Assembly: GCA_963714425.1 (NCBI GenBank)
Contig: CAVQOI010000004.1
Coordinates: forward strand, 310,001 to 374,000
Direction: 5' to 3'
Length of the DNA stretch: 64,000 nucleotides
Source: DATCYX01 sp963714425
Lineage (GTDB): Bacteria > Chloroflexota > Anaerolineae > Anaerolineales > UBA4823
A model generated the notes under the pieces. The model made no database searches. It was not told the DNA's origin and saw nothing but the letters and a program-made list of their open reading frames with translations. Below are positions 60,907 through 64,000 of this stretch, one piece after another (the first letter of the stretch is position 1; each line of letters opens with the position of its first letter). Both the position numbers and the translations under genes were made by a program.

Positions 60907-62275
60907 CGCAGGGCTGGGTAATGACACGGTCGAGGGTCACCACTCCCAGAACGAGCTCCCAGGAGACCCAAACTGCCCGATTTGTGGTGGTGTAGGCTTT
61001 TTACGCCAGGACCTGCCCCCAGGACACCCCGAATTTGGCAAAATACAGGTATGCTCCTGTCGAAATGCCCAGGTGAGCCAGCAAGTGCGCCACCGGCTTT
61101 TCGCTCTCAGCAACCTGGAAGAGCTGGGACACCTGAGCTTCGCCAATTTTCAGCCGCGCGGGCGGGTAGGCTACCTGCCGCGCGAGGCAGATTCATTGGA
61201 GCACGCCCTCAACCAGGCGCGCCAATACTCTGAGGCGCTCAACGGCTGGCTGCTTCTATCCGGAGGCTACGGAAGCGGCAAGACTCACCTGGCTGCCGCT
61301 ATCGCCAATTTCGCCGTCAGCCTGGGTGTGCCCACCTTATTCCTCACCGTCCCCGATTTGCTGGACACGCTTCGCTTTGCCTACGACGACCGGGAGGCGA
61401 CCTTTGAGAAGCGATTCGAGGATATCCGTCGCGCCCCTCTGTTGGTTCTGGACGATTTCGGCACACAGAATGCCACCCCCTGGGCGCAGGAGAAGCTCTT
61501 CCAAATCTTTAATTTCCGCTACATCAACCGCCTGCCCCTTGTGGTAACCACCAATATCCCTTTGGACACAATCGAAGAGCGCATCCGCTCGCGGTTGGAG
61601 GACCCGGAGCTTGTCACCAAAGCGCACATCCTTGCCCCAGACTTTCGCCGACCGGCTGGAGACCGCGCACAAGACAAGCAGACCTCTCTGGACTTGCTAT
61701 ACAAGTACACGTTTGCCAGCTTCGACCTGCGCAAAGGGGAGAGTCTCAAACCGGCGGAGCTTAAGGACCTGGAAGCAGCTTTCAATGCCGCTCGCAACTT
61801 CGCCGAATACCCGGAGGGCTGGCTGGTGATCACCGGCCCGCATGGAAGTGGCAAGACTCACCTGGCAGCCGCCATAGGGCATTACCGGCGTGATCTCGGC
61901 GACCGGGTTGTGTTTTCCGTCGTGCCAGAGATGCTCGACCACCTGCGCGCTACCTTCAATCCGGAAAGCTCGGTGCGCATGGACCGGCGCTTTGAAGAAG
62001 TGCGCACTGCCCCGTTATTGATTCTGGATGACCTGGGCACACAATCCACCACCCCCTGGGTAAAGGAAAAGCTTTACCAGCTTTTCAACTACCGTTACAA
62101 CGCCGAGCTGCCAACAGTGATCACCACAGCTGATTACCTGAAAGAAATGGACCCGCGCTTGCTCAGCCGCATCGAGGATCGCCGCCTGTGCGAGATTCAC
62201 GCCATCACGGTGCCGTCTTACCGCGGAGCAACCCGCAAGACAGCAAGAAGGGCAACTCGCCGCAAGACAGGATGA
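60827..62275 (+). CDS. Helicase loader with two tandem DnaC/DnaI-type AAA+ modules
   Basis: 482 residues; RBS AAAAGGAAG. An N-terminal helical part with a zinc-type site (PNCPICGGVGFLR and CSCRNAQ) as in DnaI. The first AAA+ module has Walker A GGYGSGKTHLAAA (~147), Walker B LLVLDDFGTQNATPWAQEKL, and arginine-type region. The second has Walker A GPHGSGKTHLAAA (~340), Walker B LLILDDLGTQSTTPWVKEKL and RLLSRIEDRRL. The two modules share ~50 percent of positions in these blocks, so they arose by duplication. Usual DnaC/DnaI have one. Likely loads DnaB (58729). Confidence 0.9.
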   Translation: MSKKIDATLKKLAENIKSGKTSAPDHSAGLGNDTVEGHHSQNELPGDPNCPICGGVGFLRQDLPPGHPEFGKIQVCSCRNAQVSQQVRHRLFALSNLEELGHLSFANFQPRGRVGYLPREADSLEHALNQARQYSEALNGWLLLSGGYGSGKTHLAAAIANFAVSLGVPTLFLTVPDLLDTLRFAYDDREATFEKRFEDIRRAPLLVLDDFGTQNATPWAQEKLFQIFNFRYINRLPLVVTTNIPLDTIEERIRSRLEDPELVTKAHILAPDFRRPAGDRAQDKQTSLDLLYKYTFASFDLRKGESLKPAELKDLEAAFNAARNFAEYPEGWLVITGPHGSGKTHLAAAIGHYRRDLGDRVVFSVVPEMLDHLRATFNPESSVRMDRRFEEVRTAPLLILDDLGTQSTTPWVKEKLYQLFNYRYNAELPTVITTADYLKEMDPRLLSRIEDRRLCEIHAITVPSYRGATRKTARRATRRKTG

Positions 62276-62310
62276 TATTTACCTGCCCGCGTTCGACCGC
62301 TTGACGCGAT

Positions 62311-62333
62311 CGCCAGCAGTTGAACTGCTGGCG
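62311..62333. other. Hairpin downstream of the loader gene
   Basis: CGCCAGCAGTT and AACTGCTGGCG pair around a single G, effectively a 9-10 bp stem. No T-run, so its role as terminator is doubtful; it sits before the small zinc-protein gene. Confidence 0.4.
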
Positions 62334-62366
62334 GATCATCCAATCTGTTTCATGGAGTATACCGGT

Positions 62367-62555
62367 ATGAACTCACCCCAACCCGCCTGCATCGCATGCG
62401 ACCGTGACCAGCAAGAAGTGCCTTTGCTGCAAATCCAATTTCAGGAGCAAACGTACTGGATTTGCCCGCAGCACCTGCCCATGCTTATCCACAAGCCAGC
62501 CCAGCTGGCTGATCGGCTGCCAGGGGCAGAGAACCTGAGCCCTGGTGAGCACTAG
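62367..62555 (+). CDS. Small protein with Cys-x2-Cys...Cys-x2-His zinc site
   Basis: 62 residues from MNSPQPACIACDRDQQEVPL. CIAC and later CPQH form a likely zinc site; the rest is a short beta-rich piece (LLQIQFQEQTYWICPQHLPM) and a helix. An upstream GTG/ATG-like start would add 22 residues without a ribosome site; GGAG at 62354 favours the chosen ATG. Possibly the last gene of the replication operon. Family not recognised beyond a zinc ribbon. Confidence 0.6.
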   Translation: MNSPQPACIACDRDQQEVPLLQIQFQEQTYWICPQHLPMLIHKPAQLADRLPGAENLSPGEH

Positions 62556-62676
62556 CTGACACTAAAGATTATCTCAAAAAGAATGGGTTTGGGGGAGTGT
62601 ACGGCGGCTTTGCCAGTCCCCTGGTCGGCTCGCTCTGACAGGTAGGAAGCCGAATCCGCCTAATTCCGCATGCCGG

Positions 62677-63939
62677 TCACTTCAGAACGATTTGTTGGAG
62701 TTCTCCCCCCACACCCACGATCCGCACGCAGATAGTTTTTCCGGGAGATAACTCCGGCACGCCGAGCTCTGTGGGTATCCTCCCCTTGCGCGGCGGGCGC
62801 ACTGCCTGGGCAGCGCTCCTGAACAAGCGCCCATCCCAATTTGGATCAACTTCCCAATAATCCAGATCGATATCCGTCTCCAGGACTACTTTGCTCCCAA
62901 TCCTGTTTATCTGAATACTTGAAGCTTTAATCTCGCCTATCTCTGGTCTTTGGAGGTCTCGACTTCCCTCTTGCAAAGCTACCTCCAGCAGCTTGAAGGG
63001 TTCTTTCGTTACCCCAGCCAGCCTGGCACGCGTAGTGTGTACTGCCCGCCAGGTGATATCACTGGCGATGAACCGTCTTCCCAAGCGGCTCGCAACGACA
63101 GCTGCCGTACCTGAGCCGCAAAAGAAATCTGCCACCAGATCGCCAGGATTCGAAGAAGCCAGCACAATGCGCTCCAACAGCGCTTCGGGTTTCTGTGTGG
63201 GGTAGCCTGTCCGCTCGTTGTGCAGGCGCGCCACCACAGGAAAATACCACCAGTCTTCCGGGACTTTACCGCGCTCCAGGTCGGGCACTTTCCCAAAGCC
63301 GGCTTTCGACGAAGCTGCGAATGTCTTCACCGTGCTGGGATCGTATGGCTGGCGTACGTCATCGACATTAAATGTGTACGTATCACTCTTGGTGTAAACG
63401 AGCAGGGTATCGTGCTTTCGGTTGAATGACTTGCGCACCGGTGACGGACCGTGGTAGACCCAGATGATTTCGTTGAGCAGGCGCTCGAAGCCGAAGATCT
63501 CATCCAGCAGCAGGCGAGCGTAAGCGTTGGCGTGCCAGTCCAGGTGCAGGTAAAGCGAGCCGGTAGGCGCCAGCAAACGGTGCATCAACGCCAGTCGCGG
63601 GTAGAGCATATCCAGATAGGCGTCAAGGTTTTCCCAATGGTCCGCATAACCGTCCGCCAGCTTCCAATCCTGTGGGCGGCGAGAATCCTCGCCGCGACCA
63701 ACACGGGCCGGATAGCGCCGGTTCGAGAAGAACGGCGGATCGGCGTAAATCAAATCGATACGACCTTCATATTCAGGCAGCAAGGCAGACATTGCCCCCA
63801 GGTTATCGCCCAGGATCAAGTGGTTGAGGGGGTTAAATCCCGGATATCCAGCGCCACCCGGAAAGACTGAGCTAACAATTTTCAGGGAGGCAGGGACAGG
63901 TTCAGGGAGGGATTTTGAGGCCCAATGGAGGGAGGGCAT
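62677..63939 (-). CDS. Beta-class site-specific DNA methyltransferase, apparently orphan
   Basis: 420 residues. Motif order IV before I: catalytic DPPF in LIYADPPFFSNRRYPAR, then a target-recognition-like region, and later the SAM-binding motif VADFFCGSGTAAVVASRLGR. DPPF fits N6-adenine or N4-cytosine transfer, Mod-like/beta class. PSLHWASKSL begins the protein; NPLNHLILGDNLGAMSALLPE is the usual entry. No restriction gene is seen in the window on either side, but the window ends 61 bases after the start. Leftward, alone. Confidence 0.88.
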   Translation of the reverse strand: MPSLHWASKSLPEPVPASLKIVSSVFPGGAGYPGFNPLNHLILGDNLGAMSALLPEYEGRIDLIYADPPFFSNRRYPARVGRGEDSRRPQDWKLADGYADHWENLDAYLDMLYPRLALMHRLLAPTGSLYLHLDWHANAYARLLLDEIFGFERLLNEIIWVYHGPSPVRKSFNRKHDTLLVYTKSDTYTFNVDDVRQPYDPSTVKTFAASSKAGFGKVPDLERGKVPEDWWYFPVVARLHNERTGYPTQKPEALLERIVLASSNPGDLVADFFCGSGTAAVVASRLGRRFIASDITWRAVHTTRARLAGVTKEPFKLLEVALQEGSRDLQRPEIGEIKASSIQINRIGSKVVLETDIDLDYWEVDPNWDGRLFRSAAQAVRPPRKGRIPTELGVPELSPGKTICVRIVGVGGELQQIVLK

Positions 63940-64000
63940 GGTTACATGTAGGTCGACAATAGAGAATTAGTTATAGATAGTAGAAAGAAGGCTAATCGAT

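Overview
This 64 kb window reads as chromosomal DNA of a bacterium of the phylum Chloroflexota, probably class Anaerolineae. That placement is inferred from gene content and protein style, not from a marker gene: a very large SecA, split B12-dependent mutase subunits, toast_rack and nSTAND1-WD40 proteins, and secreted beta-proteins that end in a short [IV]-F-x-P-x-x-x-R tail. Coding density is high, genes lie on both strands, and most convergent gene pairs are separated by strong bidirectional hairpin terminators. No rRNA operon, CRISPR array or prophage is visible. One tRNA is present, tRNA-Glu(CTC).

Layout. 1-6 kb: a histidine kinase (cut by the window edge) with an NtrC-type activator, a ferredoxin, a toast_rack lipoprotein and an STAS/anti-sigma pair. 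6-12 kb: a polytopic membrane protein, a nitroreductase, an ABC importer operon (permease, ATPase, lipoprotein) and a PspC-domain protein. 12-18 kb: a YwaF-type membrane protein, a decayed flavin oxidoreductase, a frameshifted ROK fructokinase, an O-methyltransferase, a secreted beta-propeller and tRNA-Glu. 18-29 kb: a giant sensor kinase, an acyl-CoA mutase large subunit, a phosphofructokinase with pyrophosphate-type residues, and DnaE. 29-38 kb: a large secreted protein, SecA and adenosine deaminase. 38-42.5 kb: a leftward six-gene operon (cobalamin-binding subunit, MeaB GTPase, GNAT, PRPP synthetase, MutM, membrane-anchored protein) preceded by a structured leader with its own promoter and an 18-codon ORF. 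42.6-45 kb: an isochorismatase-type hydrolase with a promoter-overlapping palindrome, and an FTR1 iron permease.

45.3-56.8 kb is the accessory region. It begins with a rightward cassette: a CHAT-protease/SIR2-like fusion, a membrane-anchored nSTAND1 NTPase with about 13 WD40 repeats, a C25-like (gingipain-type, clan CD) cysteine protease, a helical protein with an amphipathic/hydrophobic C-terminus and repeated ELSFEAAxG motifs, and a small protein that looks homologous to the C-terminal domain of the C25-like protease. This is the best candidate for an undescribed conflict or cell-death system. It is followed by the wreck of an RHS polymorphic toxin with its endonuclease-type tip and a SUKH-like immunity fragment, and by a RAYT transposase flanked by two GTAG-headed hairpins.

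57-64 kb returns to housekeeping: an OmpR-like regulator with a degenerate receiver, a bifunctional-nuclease-domain protein, a replication-initiation operon (DnaB helicase, DnaD-like protein, and a helicase loader with two AAA+ modules), a small zinc-binding protein and an orphan beta-class DNA methyltransferase.

Four genes (ROK kinase, secreted protein, secA, C25-like protease) are each split by what looks like a single inserted base, three of them within or beside homopolymer runs. Because secA is essential, assembly error is a strong possibility. The entries say where the two halves join.
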